Position numbers and translations under genes: made by a program
NCBI GenBank assembly: GCA_030762895.1
Contig: CM061066.1
Span: forward strand, 12,457,751 to 12,521,750
Source: Sophora flavescens
Taxonomy: Eukaryota > Streptophyta > Magnoliopsida > Fabales > Fabaceae
Direction of reading: 5' to 3'
Length of the DNA stretch: 64,000 nt
In this document: in pieces, positions 22,401 to 34,055 of the stretch
Layout: the number at the start of each line of letters is the position of its first letter
How positions within the stretch are numbered: position 1 is the stretch's first letter
Notes under the pieces: model-generated
The model's input: only the letters and a program-made list of their open reading frames with translations
The model's database searches: none
Told to the model about the DNA's origin: nothing

Positions 22401-25242
22401 CTATGGTTGGTACACTTCAAGAAAGAAAGTTGCCCAACGCCTCTTTATCTTTGTTGATGTCGAATCAGATAATGGAGTTGGATTGTTGAATATCTGCAAG
22501 TTTAATTGGACAAAAGATTATATCTTTTAAGTAATAAACTAACATAAAACATATAACGAATCTATATTATTAATTCTAATTGTGTCAATTAACATTTACC
22601 TCCTGCCATCTTTCAGTGATCCCGGAGGAGATAATTTCCAACATCCACTGCATCACATAGTAGCCACATTCCCATGACCTACGTTGTATACGTGACTACA
22701 TACAAATGAAACCCAATTAGAATATGAGGAATTAAATAAAATAGAAATCAATTATTGTACCCACTGCATTTGATGCATTTGAACTAATAAATATCTTACG
22801 CTGGGAATAATCCATCTGATAGCCCGAGTACGCCTTTCACCATGCAACATGTGGGTTGCATTAATAGACCTATCATGACAAAAACATTAATTAAAGTATA
22901 TCTAATAGATTTCAGATAATTAAAACAACTGCATTACTGATTATAAAGTATTTTAATGCTTACGTTTCGATGATCGCCTTCAGTTGATTCGCCGGCTTAT
23001 TTTCCAATGAGCAGAAGAAGACCACGACGTTCATTCTTGGGTACAATAGCAACAGTTGCCAATGCCGGCTGTATTTACGGAACAGTTAGTGACTAAGCCA
23101 TATATAGTTATACTTAAATAACCGGTACTTACTTATTGAGATAAGGTGCAAGATAGAATTGATGATCGTCTCGGGCAAGTATATCACGTATGGTAGTGAC
23201 CGGGTCTTCCGATGCTAGGAGAACATCACCCTGAATGAACATGGGGTCAATGAACCCATAAAGGGCGAGGTTACCCTGATCGACTAACATACGATGCATA
23301 TACCTAATATATTGGAAAAACATGTTAATTATCATAGTATTTAAAAATTAATTACGTACTTAACTTATAAATAAAATGTACTTACGTGCACCAAAACGAT
23401 ATGTGTGCAGAACTGGCCATTTCTTTATTGAGTACCATCTCCATAAGTTCCTTCTTTGGTATATACAGTTCACCAGGACTGGCATCATGTTCCAACCTTA
23501 CCAAGGCTGCGTCATTCTCCATGGTGACAACCTGTATAGCCAGAACTTTAAAAACGTCACCATGGCCAGGTGCCCCTTTGTCGATCCCCTAAACAACATA
23601 GATATATATTAGTAATCACAGATAATTAAGTTATTTAATTCGTTATTAACTAAATGGTCAAATGAATACCTTGGCAGGAGCAGACATCTCTGGTCTTCCT
23701 AGATCCGACCTTTTAGGCACAATATCATTTCCAACATCCTATAACGAATAAAAATAAAGCATTATCTTGAAACAATAATAAATTATTTCAACTATGAATA
23801 TAGAAAAACACAATAACCGAATACCTCAGATGCAACAAGAAAGTTGACCAGTCTTCTTGGCCAGAGGATGAAGTTACCAGGGGCCTGACCCACTGTTTGA
23901 ACCTCCTCAGTGGGCACAGGGACTCGAGCATCAGCATCTCGAATAATCTCAACAGACACCCTCAGCTGATCATTCGGTAATAACCGATTGTGTATGGTAT
24001 TACCTAAGTTAGTATGTGCCCTACCCAATGCCACTAAGTGGTGATGATGATGATCATCAACATACATCTCACACCTATCAGGGTCGTCATCATCATCATC
24101 ATCATCAGCATCATCATCATCACCATCATCATCATTTTCAGGATGATGAGGAGGATCACATGAGCCCTTAGTGCTCACATGGACAGAGGGTTGGATAGAG
24201 GGTTGGACATCTTTGTCATCTCTTTGGGACATAGAAGTCAATATTGCCATCTGCTGGGCAAACTGCTCGGCCATCTCCTGTCGAAGCTCAGCTACAATCT
24301 CCTGTTTTAGTCGTGCTCTATCTGCTTCAACATCCCTGTGGCATTGGTGTGAAGATGAACCATGGTATTGGCGAATGCCGACTCCCCATCCCACACCAAT
24401 GACACCGCCCGGGTGGTCTGGTTTACCGATGGCAGCAGATAAGATATCATTGCGTCCTCTAGGAACAAAGGTTCCTTGGGTTAGCTGATCATCCAAGGCA
24501 TCCTATCACATAAAATATCAGGTCACATTACAATTCGGTAACAATCTTAAAATGACAATTACAACAAACTATACTTACAATCCTCTCAGCTACTTGGCGG
24601 GCCTCCTCGGATGTATATTGTCCCGTTTTTCTTTGTCGGCCCCTCTTCCATGAACGATGGCGTGGGAGTGGAGGTGGATCAACAACCTTTGGAAGAGTTT
24701 CAGCATTAGGATCCGCCTGAGATGCTGCTTCCTGACGTGCTTTCTTTTCCTCTTCAACCATTTTCTGAACAAGCTTTTTATATCCCCCACGATACATGAC
24801 ATGGGGGTAGACATTCTTGCTTTGGTTTTCCTGCCCCTCTTTCCTCTTCTCCTGTTATAAATAAAAGACAATTAAATTACACAAGTAAATGAAATTAATG
24901 CAATTACATAAATTTAGAGACAAATCAAATAAGTTAACCTGAAAGCTGGGATCATGTCGGCTCTGAACAAAGCGATCCCACGTCGCCTAGTCAAGAAACG
25001 GATACACCTCAAGTGGGTTCTTTTTACTTTTTGGATTGAATATATAGTATCTGCCCATGTCGGCCTTAAAAGCCCTCCAACGCTCTCCAGCATACTTCAG
25101 CAAACGCTTCTTCATAGCGTATGTATCTGGTATGTTAAAGGTCAACTACATTAAGACCAAAAGAATCAATGAATTATTGTATGATATTATTAAGATAAAA
25201 ATAAAGTAGATACAGACAAACACAGGACGTAGAAGTATAGAA

Positions 25243-27377
25243 CCATTATGTCGAAAAAGGAAGGAGGAAAATACATCTCCAATTGGCACAAGATTGTAGC
25301 AGCCTCAACTTCCAAGTCATCCAACATACGGGGGTCAACGACTTTGCTACATATAGAATTGAAGAATGAGCACAACCGAGTAATGGCATGTCTCACATTT
25401 TTTGTAGCAATACCACGAATAGCAACGGGCAGAAGTTGTTGCATCAAGATGTGACAATCATGAGACTTCAAGCCAACCAATTTAAGATCACTAGAGACAA
25501 GCCTCTTCATATTTGAAGAGTAACCATGTGGAACTTTGATGCCCTGAAGACACCCGCAAAAACTTTGTCTCTCTTTTTTTGACAAAGTATGACATGCTGG
25601 CGGCAAATAAGTCCGCTTACCATCCTCAACAACTGGAGCTAACTGCTCTCGTATACCCATAGCAACGAGGTCGAGACGAGCATTCACACCATCCTTTGTC
25701 TTGCCCTGAATGTTGAGAAGCGTCCCGATCACACTATCACACACATTTTTCTCCACATGCATCACATCAATGCGATTATCGACATCAAGCTTGCGCTTGA
25801 TATGGAAGATCAAAGAATATCGACCTCTTCTTCAATATGTTTTTCTCAACAGCTTTACAATTCTTTTTGGACTTACCGAATATAACATAGATCTCCTATA
25901 CCCTCTGATAAACATGCTCTCCAATAAAGGACGCGGTACGCTTCTTCTTACGTCTCTTGGCATCCATTAAAAGCTTTTTTCATCTTACGATATGTGTGAT
26001 CACGTCTAAGTAATAGCCGATGCCCAAGGTAATCCGTCTTCTTTCCATGATGCAACTGAGTGTATCATGTGCCTTCTTCACATATAGGGCATGCTTTATG
26101 CCCCTTGACACTGCATGCCGGACAAGTTACCGTATCTTTGGAAAGTCGTTGATGGTGCAAAATAACATGGCACGAAGCTTGAAAGTCTCGTGAGAATACC
26201 CATCAACTACATCAACACCTTCCACCCACAACGTTTTCAAGTCTTCAATCAAGGGACCTAGATAAACATCTAAGTCATTTCCCGGTTGCTTTGGGCCCGA
26301 AATCATCATAGACAACATCATGTATTTGCGCTTCATGCACAACCAAGGGGGCATGTTGTAAATCACCAACAGAACAGGCCATGAACTATGAATACTACTC
26401 ATGTTACCATAAGGATTCATTCCATCCGTAGCAAGTCCAAGCCTTAGGTTTCTTGGCTCATCGGCGAAATCCGGAAACATAGTATCGATATTCTTCCATT
26501 GAATAGAATCAGCAGGATGACGAACCTTTCCGTCACGTTTCCTCTCATCATTATGCCATCTAAGATTCTTCGCATCTTTCGCATTGGCAAACAATCACTT
26601 GAACCTTGGAATTATTGGAAGATACCATAACACCTTCGCAGGAGGACCCTTTTTTCTCACATCATCAACATCATCATCATCATCACCACCCTTCACTTTG
26701 TATCGTGATAACCCACATTTGGTGCAATCGTGTTTGTCTTCATGAACACCGGTGTACAATATGCAATCATTGGGGCATGCGTGTATCTTCTTATACTCCA
26801 TACCCATAGGACACAATACCTTCTTGGCCTCATAGTTACGGTCAGGCAATGTGTTGTCCTCCGGAAGCAAGTCTTTCAACACTTCAAGCAATTCCGTGAA
26901 GCTTTTATCGCTCCAACCATTTCTCGCCTTCACACAAACCAATTTTAGCACCGCCGACAACCGTGTATGAGTAGTACACCCTGGATATAAAGGCTTATCC
27001 GCATCACCGCACAACCTATCATACACATGCGCTCGATGAAAAGATTCTTGTCCAATATCACGGATCATGTCCTCTACTCGATCATCCTCCATATCTACGT
27101 CAACGTCCTCACTTTGGGAGAAACTCGCCGTATTACTACTCAACAACATATCACCATGCCATATCCATCTTGTATAACTCAAGCAAATCCCTTCACAAAT
27201 CAAATGAGTACGTATATCCTTCACCGTACATTTCCTCGTATTCAAACACTTGACACAAGGACAACAGAACATTCCATTACTATTAGGAACATTCCTTTGA
27301 GAAAATTCTATAAATTCTCCCACCCCCTTCAAATACTCAGCACTAGTACGCTTACAAACCATCCAACTACGATCCAT
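25243..27377 (-). pseudogene. TNP2 transposase of B2, 3'-truncated
   Basis: The start at 27377 reads MDRSWMVCKRTSAEYLKGVG (transposase-associated domain). Then come CVKCLNTRKCTVKDIRTHL, NGWSDKSFTELLEVLKDLLP, CPMGMEYKKIHACPNDCILY and CGLSRYKVKGG, then TGA at 26595, where the B1 copy has Arg. After that come LRLGLATDGMNPYGN and NDFPKIR with a frame break near 26130, degraded LDVDNRIDVMHVEKNVCDS, and LKSHDCHILMQQLLPVAIR. It ends abruptly at 25243, before the DUF4218 end. It resembles B1 more than A1 or A2. Confidence 0.88.
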
Positions 27378-28115
27378 AACTAGATAGGTCCTGTAGATAT
27401 ACAAAACATATATATATCCAATATAAGGACAATACGGGAGATTGAAAACTATAGTTTTTAAAGATTAATTGCCAAGCACTGGTCACGGCCTGGCAGTGAT
27501 GTCCACCACGGCCGTAACGTGCCAACTGAACAGACCATGCCATCACGTACATGCAGAACTGATCACGGCCTAGCCATGATTAGCATCACAGCCGTGACAG
27601 ATCAACCAGCAGAGCAACATGCACTCAAAACCAAAAACAGAGACGTACATTCCAAACAACTCAAACTCAAGGTTTCAAGTTTCAACTACTGACACTACAG
27701 TTTCCACATACACTCAAAACCAAAAATACAAAAATATGCCCTAAATACTCACCAGAAATAGGTGCTCGCGTGGTGGTGGGGAGGGGAGCTCGAGTGGTGG
27801 CCAACGTTCGATGTGGTTACTGAGAGCAGAGGGACAAGGAGAGTTAGTGCGCGGGAAGGGGAAAGAGAGACGTACGTCAAGTTATTGCAAAGAATGAATG
27901 GAAAGACAGAGTTAGGGTTAATAGTGTACCTCACGGTGGTGGCGAAGAAGCCCTCGCGGTGGTTGCGGTGGAGATGAGCTCGCGATTAGGGTTCTGTGCT
28001 GGGTGAGAGTGAGAGTGAGGGTTGAGAGTGATTTAGGGTTGAGCGTGATGAAAAGAGAAAAGAGACGTACGTACGCAGCAGCGAAGTGCGAGAAGGCACG
28101 CGGGTGGAAACATAT
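27378..28115 (-). other. B2 promoter and leader region
   Basis: Upstream of TNP2, this matches B1 at 43970-44820 in part: a CT-type leader (GAGAGTGAGAGTGAGGG on the plus strand), a likely non-coding exon ending CACCGTGAG|GT on the minus strand, and an intron. A 27440-27630 segment differs from B1 and contains CACGGC palindromes, given separately. No host gene recognised. Confidence 0.55.
27479..27600. repeat. CACGGC palindrome module in B2
   Basis: Two units spaced about 70 bp apart, for example TCACGGCCTAGCCATGAT and CATCACAGCCGTGAC, resemble the palindromes in the LTR retrotransposon at 45546-50869. B1 lacks the module at the corresponding place. Confidence 0.75.
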
Positions 28116-28770
28116 TAAAACAACATTTAACGTCGGTTGTATTAAACAATCGACGTTAAAATTAATTTTTAACGTCGGTTTTATTAACAAACCGACGTTA
28201 AATATTAATATTTTTTAAAAAACACTTTTAACGTCCGTTGTTGAATACAACCGGCGTTAAAAGTGTTGTGTCTCTCGTATAAAGTAACATTCTTCTCGTG
28301 AATGATCTGTAATATTGCCTCTTCTTTTCCTCTATATTTCTATTCCTTCACAAAATGGCTCTCGAGACCTGTGTTAATTGAGTGACAACAGGGCATTTCG
28401 AGATAGCTAGGGATATAGGATTATTTACGTCGCCTATTTATTTAATCGAAGTAAAAATCACACTTTTAACGACAATTGTATAAACAACAGACGTTAAAAA
28501 TAAATATTTGTTATTTTAAAAACACTTTTAACTTCAGTTTTATTCAACAACTGACGTTAACAGACCTGTGTGTGACAACAGGGCGCGCATTTCAGATAGG
28601 GATATAGGATTATTTACGTCAGCTGTTTATTTAACTGAAGTAAAAATCACACGTTTAACGTCAGTTGTATAAACAACTGACGTTAAAAATAAATATTTTT
28701 TATTTTAAAAACACTTTGAACGTCAGTTTTATTCAACAACTGACGTTAAAAGTGTATAAGTTTCTTCCTA
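28116..28770. repeat. Inner subterminal palindromes of B2 with tandem duplication
   Basis: Units such as TTAACGTCAGTTGT...AACAACTGACGTTAA and the variant AACGTCGGTT. A module of about 180 bp is tandemly duplicated (about 28384-28566 and 28567-28752): each begins GACAACAGGG, continues GGGATATAGGATTATTTACG and ends in ACTGACGTTAA. A third diverged copy lies at 29595-29790. Confidence 0.85.
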
Positions 28771-29102
28771 TTCCTTCGGGCGTTTTCTTTTCTGCACGTT
28801 TATAATATATGACTGCCAACTCCCAATGCGCCTTGGAACCTAATGCTCTTAATGATCAATTTAATTTTTTAGCAACTTACGACGCCTAGTAACTTCATCC
28901 CCTACTCCTATAAATAGCTTCCTTCCTTCCTTTAATTTTAATTTTCTGCTTCACAATATGGCTCTGCCATGGAGATTAACTTCATCACTCTTTCTTCCTA
29001 TACCTAGACTTAAAGGTCTCTGTCTTAATGGTCAAACAACTTCTGAGGTTGTGTAAATCGCATTATATGGGTGATAAGGGTGTGTAAATCGCATTATGTG
29101 AA

Positions 29103-29423
29103 TTGCACACACCATCATCCTTCTGGAGAATCAGCAGCTACAGTTCCAAAACCTCAGCTTTGGAACCAAGTGGTTGTTCCAAGAATATTGCTGAAACAGA
29201 TCGAGTGCACCCTTCATTCTGCCACGGCTCCAAAGTGACTGTGGATTCAGATGGAGCATCGACTTCAAATGAGGGAGGGGATGCATTCAATGTTGGAGAT
29301 TCTGAGGACAAGACTGAGAAGAAAATGATGTTCAAGCAGAAACTTTTTTATATTTTAGTGCTATCTTGCGGAAATTTTTTATCTTTTAAACATGTAATTG
29401 TAACTTATGAATCGCTTCAATGA
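29103..29423 (+). other. Gene-like fragment between the two palindrome blocks of B2
   Basis: A reading frame containing VDSDGAS-TSNEGGDA, EDKTEKKM and KQKLFYIL ends in HVIVTYESLQ. A second overlapping frame upstream reads ATVPKPQLWNQVVVP. The same segment occurs in B1 at 43185-43457 on the opposite strand, with substitutions and small indels. It is antisense to TNP2. I do not recognise the protein; it may be the 3' end of a captured host gene or a non-coding segment with a chance frame. Confidence 0.45.
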
Positions 29424-29594
29424 GATACGATATGATTATACATATATAACTTGTTTTATGTTAAGTGTTTATTTATTTTAATTTGCACAAGAATTTGTTA
29501 ATTTACTAATTCAAGCTAATTAATTAAGATTAAAAATAAACTATTTTAAAAAAAATATTAGAAATAAACTGCACTATATGGAGTGATGATCTGC

Positions 29595-29971
29595 GTTAAG
29601 AGTGACAACAGGGAGATGACAACGAAAGAAAGATAGGAATGAGTTGATTATTTACGTCAGTTATTTATTTAACTGAAGTAAAAATCACACTTCTAACGTC
29701 AGTTTTATAAACAACTGACGTTAAAAGTTTTAATAATTTCTTGGAAAACACTTTTAACATCAGTTCATTAAACAACTGACGCAAATAGTGATTTCATATT
29801 TACAAAAACTGCCACCGCCTCACTTTTAACGCCAGTCCATAAAACAACTGACGTTAACGGTGAATTAATGAAGTCTGATATTTACAAAACTGTCACTGCC
29901 CCCTTTTTAACGTCTAGTTTTTTGTTAACTGACGTAAACCTTTACCGTCTAATGTATATTTTCCACTAGTG
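29595..29971. repeat. 5' subterminal palindrome array and terminus of B2
   Basis: ACGTCAGTT/AACTGACGT palindromes lead to the terminus CACTAGTG at 29964-29971. Read from the end, CACTAGTGGAAAATATACAT is followed by ACGG and TTTACGTCAGTT, similar in layout to the B1 left end. Confidence 0.88.
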
Positions 29972-30362
29972 ACTGGGCCTGTTCCTAGCAAGGGTCGCCA
30001 CAAAACTGGTAAACTGATCTTCCATTGGCCCAATAGGATTGAGTTTATTATCAAAGTCTACTCTTATCCTTTGATTTGACCCACGGTTGGCAGTCAAATG
30101 CCTTATCCGTGTGGCACGCCTACCCTTTCTACCGGTAGACGGGGTCTCTGACCCGCTGCATGAAGGAGGGATATCCTCATGATCAGCCATGTATACCTGT
30201 TTAAACACAAAACAAAAAAAAAAACTTGTTAGTATGTCAGGATAAATATCAAACATAACTTATAAATATCGATCAACGTACATAAACATAACTTATAAAT
30301 ATCAACGTAAACATATAATATGCCAAACTTGATGGTAATATCAAACTAAACTTACTTTGTGG

Positions 30363-33300
30363 TCAATTAGTAAAGTTCTCCCATAACCCTTCTTGGTGAT
30401 CATTACGAGTAGCATGTACATCATCCACTTCATTTTCCTCATTGAAATTAGGCACTCGTGTTAAGAAAGAAGGAGTATCAGAAATATCAAGAGTTGAATC
30501 GTGATTTCCCTCACTACCATTATACATGTTTTTTCCCTGGAGAACCACTGACCACCTTTTGTTATAAGGATCACGGATATAAAACACTTGTTTTGCTTGG
30601 GATGCCATGATGAAAGGTTCCTCTTTATTACCTACCTTACTAAGGTCCACCAATTTGAATCCTAACTCATCGGTTTGCACACCATTGTTACTGTCGACCC
30701 ACTGACATTTAAAAACAGGTACTCTAAACTTCGTGTAATCAACCTCCCATATCTCTTTAATGATTCCAAAGTATGAAACTGATGCCATAACAGGGTTTTT
30801 ATCTTTCGAACTAGAGAAATGCATGGACTCAGTGACGACCATAACCCCACTGTTTTGCATAGTACTTTTGTCATCCTGGGACTTTGTATAGAAGGAAAAC
30901 TTATTGATATCGTACCCACTCCAGCATATGACATCAAAGTTAGGCCCCTGTGCTAGCCATTTTAATGTATCAGAAGCAGTACCATCCTTTGCAATTTTTT
31001 CTTTAAACCAGTTCAAGAAAGTCTTGTTATGTTTGTTCAAACACCATTTTTCATTCATTCTAGGGTAAGTTTCATTGATGATGCTTTTATGCTCACATAA
31101 GTATGGTTCAACCTCATCAGTGTTATTCAATATATACAAATGTGCTTGAAGCATTTCCTCCCGATCCATGTTCTTAACAGTGATACCTCGTGTACCCTTA
31201 CCATCATATCTTCCTTCGTGACGAGACTTCGGAAGCCCTACAGGTTCCGCTTCTGACATGTAGTCTGTACAAAACTCAATAGCTTCTTTTACAACATACC
31301 TTTCAACAATAGATGCTTCGGGAAGGTGTGGATTTTTCATATATCCTTTCAGGATCTTCATGTATCGCTCAACCGGGTACATCCACCTTAAATAAACGGG
31401 ACCGCACAATCTAATCTCCCTCACTAGATGAACAATCAAATGAACCATGATGTCAAAAAATGAAGGTGGAAAATACATCTCCAATTGGCACAATACAATG
31501 GCTGCCTCATTTTCCAACTCATCCAAATTTTTAGTGTCAATGACCTTGCTACATATAGCATTGAAGAATAAGCATAACCTAGTAATGGCATGTCTGACTT
31601 TTTTAGGCAATATGTCACGAATGGCCACCGGTAGTAGTTGTTGCATCAAGACATGACAATCATGAGACTTTAAGCCAACTAATTTGAGATCTTTCATTGA
31701 GACAAGTCTTCTGATATTTGAAGAGTAACCCTGTGGCACTTTGACTCCCCGTGGACATTCACAGAAACTTCTTTTCTCTTTTTTTGATAAAGTATGACAT
31801 GCTGGGGGCAAATAAGTCTTCTTATCCCCCACTTTAAGTGGAGCTAACTGCTCTCGTATACCCATCGCAACTAGATCCAGACGAGCATTCACACCATCCT
31901 TTGTCTTGCCTTGAATGTTGAGAAGCGTTCCGATTAAACTGTCACACACATTTTTCTCTACATGCATCAGATCAATACAATGTCTTAAATCAAGCTTGCA
32001 CCAGTATGGAAGATCAAAGAAGATCGACCTCTTCTTCCATATTTTCTTCTCGGTAGCCTTCTTCTGGGTCTTCCCATAGATAACATTAGTGTTGTTCACC
32101 CTTTCATAAACTTGCTCTCCAGTCAAGGCCACCGGAGCAATTTCATTCTCTGGAAGTCCATTGAAAGCTTTTCTCAATCTACGATAAGGATGATTACGTC
32201 GGAGAAATCTCCGATGCCCAAGGTAAACCGTCTTCCTTCCATGTTGCAGTTGATGGTAACATGTTCATTCTTCACATATTGGATATGCTTTATGGCCCTT
32301 AACACTATACCCACACAGGTTCCCGTATGCTGGAAAGTCATTGATGGTGCAAAATAACATGGCACGCAATCTGAATGTCTCACGGCAATACCCGTTAATC
32401 ACATCAATGCCTTCATCCCACAACATTCTCAAGTCTTCAATCAAGGGACTCAGATAAACATCAATATCATTTCCTGGCTGTTTAGGACCCGAAATCATCA
32501 TACTTAACATAATGTATTTGCGCTTCATGCACAACCAAGGAGACAGGTTGTAAATTACAAGGAGAACAGGCCATGAACTATGAATACTACTTAAGTTTCC
32601 ATATGGATTCATTCCATCGGTAGCAAGTCCAAGCCTGAGGTTTCTGGGCTCATTGCCGAAATCCGGAAACAAACTATCAATTCTCTTCCATTGCAAAGAA
32701 TCGACCGGATGGCGAAGCTGTCCATCACACTTCCTCTCATCTGCATGCCATATAATGTTCTTTGCGTCATTTATATTAGCAAACAATCGCTTGAACTGCG
32801 GAATCACGGGAAGATACCATAACACCTTCGCAGGAGGACCTTTTGTGACCACATCACAACTATAATCACCATCCTTCACTTTGTAGTGTGATACCCCACA
32901 CCTGGGGCACTCGTGCATATATTCAAACTCTTTCCTGTACAATATGCAATCATTGGGGCAAGCCTGTATTTTCTTATACTCCATACCCATCGGACACAAT
33001 ATCTTCTTCGCCTCATAGTTTCGAGATGGCAATGTGTTGCCTTCTGGAAGCATTTCTTTCAACAACTCAAGCAATTCAGTAAAGCTTTTATCGCTCCACC
33101 CATTTCTCGCCTTCACATTGAACAATCTTAACACCGCTGACAACCGTGTGAAATTAGTGCACCCCGGATACTAAGCCACTTGCGCATCACTGCACAAAGT
33201 ATCATACACATGTGCACGCCGAAAAGACTCTTGCCCAACATCACGGATCATGTCCTCTAGTCCATCGTCCATTTCCACGTCATCAACTTCCCCTCTATCC

Positions 33301-33554
33301 GACACCCTCCGCCTGTCTAATGATTCACCATGACATATCCATGTTGTATAACTCTTGCAAATCCCCTCACAAATAAGATGATCACGTATCTCCTCAGCTT
33401 CTAGTCGTCTATCATTCAAACAGTTAACACAAGGACAATAAAACCTTCCGTTACCACTATCAGGAGCATTTGTTTTTGCAAACTGTAGAAAATCTTCCAC
33501 TCCATTCTCATACTCATCACTTGTCCGTCTAGCATTCATCCAACCGCGATCCTT
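30363..33554 (-). pseudogene. TNP2 transposase of A2, near-intact frame with two stops
   Basis: This is the longest nearly open transposase in the window. The ATG used in A1 is changed to AAG here (33552-33554), and a Met six codons on (MNARRTSDEYENGVEDF) is available. One continuous frame follows, with only TAG at 33171-33173 (TTG in A1) and TGA at 32265-32267 (GGA in A1). From 32264 to 30363 it is uninterrupted. It contains the transposase-associated domain with CPCVNCLND, the Transposase_tnp2 core (CPMGMEYKKIQACPNDCILY, CPRCGVSHYKVKDGD, LRLGLATDGMNPYGN, CIDLMHVEKNVCDSLIG), DUF4218-like RWMYPVERYMKILKGYMKNP and DUF4216-like VPVFKCQWVDSNNGVQTDE. It would be expected to bind and cut the CACTAGTG ends. 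Confidence 0.94.
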
Positions 33555-34055
33555 GACTAAACCAATACCTTCGTACTTAGAACAACATATTCATCAACCA
33601 CTTCTTATGACAGGGTATGGCCCTATCCCATTCGAGAAGAAACTTTTTCAACATTCGGTTAACAGTTAGTCCTTAACTCTCATGCTCATACTCGACAAAA
33701 TTTCGGCAGCATTTCCCTGCGGTCTCCGACGTACACTACTTGAACGCGATGACATCCACCACGATAAAGTATGCACCCGGAGAACGAAAGGAAATTTATC
33801 AATCCGAACTGTCATCAAGTATATAACATTAGAATCAATGAATAACTATTTTAACTGAATTAAGAAAAAGTTTTTTCCCAAACTGTCCAACTTTGGACAA
33901 TTCAAGATCCAACACAATGAGCGGTTCATTAAGCACATACACGTACGCTCATTAGTATTGCATCTCAAACGGGAAACTAAGGCTTTACTAATTATTGTGG
34001 GCATATTCTCGAATCAAAAATATTTTCAAGAAAATACATTAAAACTCCAATGAAA
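33555..34055 (-). other. 5' leader of A2 shared with A1
   Basis: Homologous to 15512-16012; the similarity ends at AACTCCAATGAAA (34055). Non-coding. Confidence 0.65.

Larger units (their letters stand above)
25243..29971 (-). mobile_element. CACTA family-B fragment (B2) inside A2, 3'-truncated
   Basis: The right end is an intact CACTA terminus (CACTAGTG at 29964-29971), followed inward by ACGTCAGTT palindromes, a spacer, promoter-like sequence and a TNP2 gene that stops being homologous to B1 at 25243. From there A-family sequence continues directly (GAAGTATAG|AACCATTATG). Compared with A1, about 70 bp of the A gene (around 11862-11930) is gone at the junction. The best explanation is insertion of a full B element followed by a deletion removing its 3' two-thirds and some host sequence. 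Confidence 0.85.
22401..30190 (-). pseudogene. Transposase_24 / Ulp1-protease gene of A2, split by a CACTA-B fragment
   Basis: The start at 30190 reads MADHEDIPPSCSGSETPSTG, and this first exon runs to FVATLARNRPS, where family-B sequence begins at 29971. The frame resumes left of 25243: NPLEVYPFLDKATWDRFV-like (about 24960-25060), YRGGYKKLVQKMVEEEKKA, the basic HRSWKRGRQRKTGQYTSEE exon, and an exon at about 23825-24496 with GTFVPRGRNDILSAAIGKP, a heptad-like REEMAEQ stretch and an Asp/His-rich tract. Small exons follow to a C48 fold: GFIDPMFIQGDVLLASEDP, HWQLLLLYP, FFCSL, and IQRRSWECGYYVMQWML with the nucleophile Cys near 22666. The last exon ends at 22401 (VYQP). Relative to the usual His-Asp-Cys triad, the Asp of the DSL motif is replaced by Cys. 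About 70 bp of the original exon is missing at the family-B junction. Confidence 0.82.
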
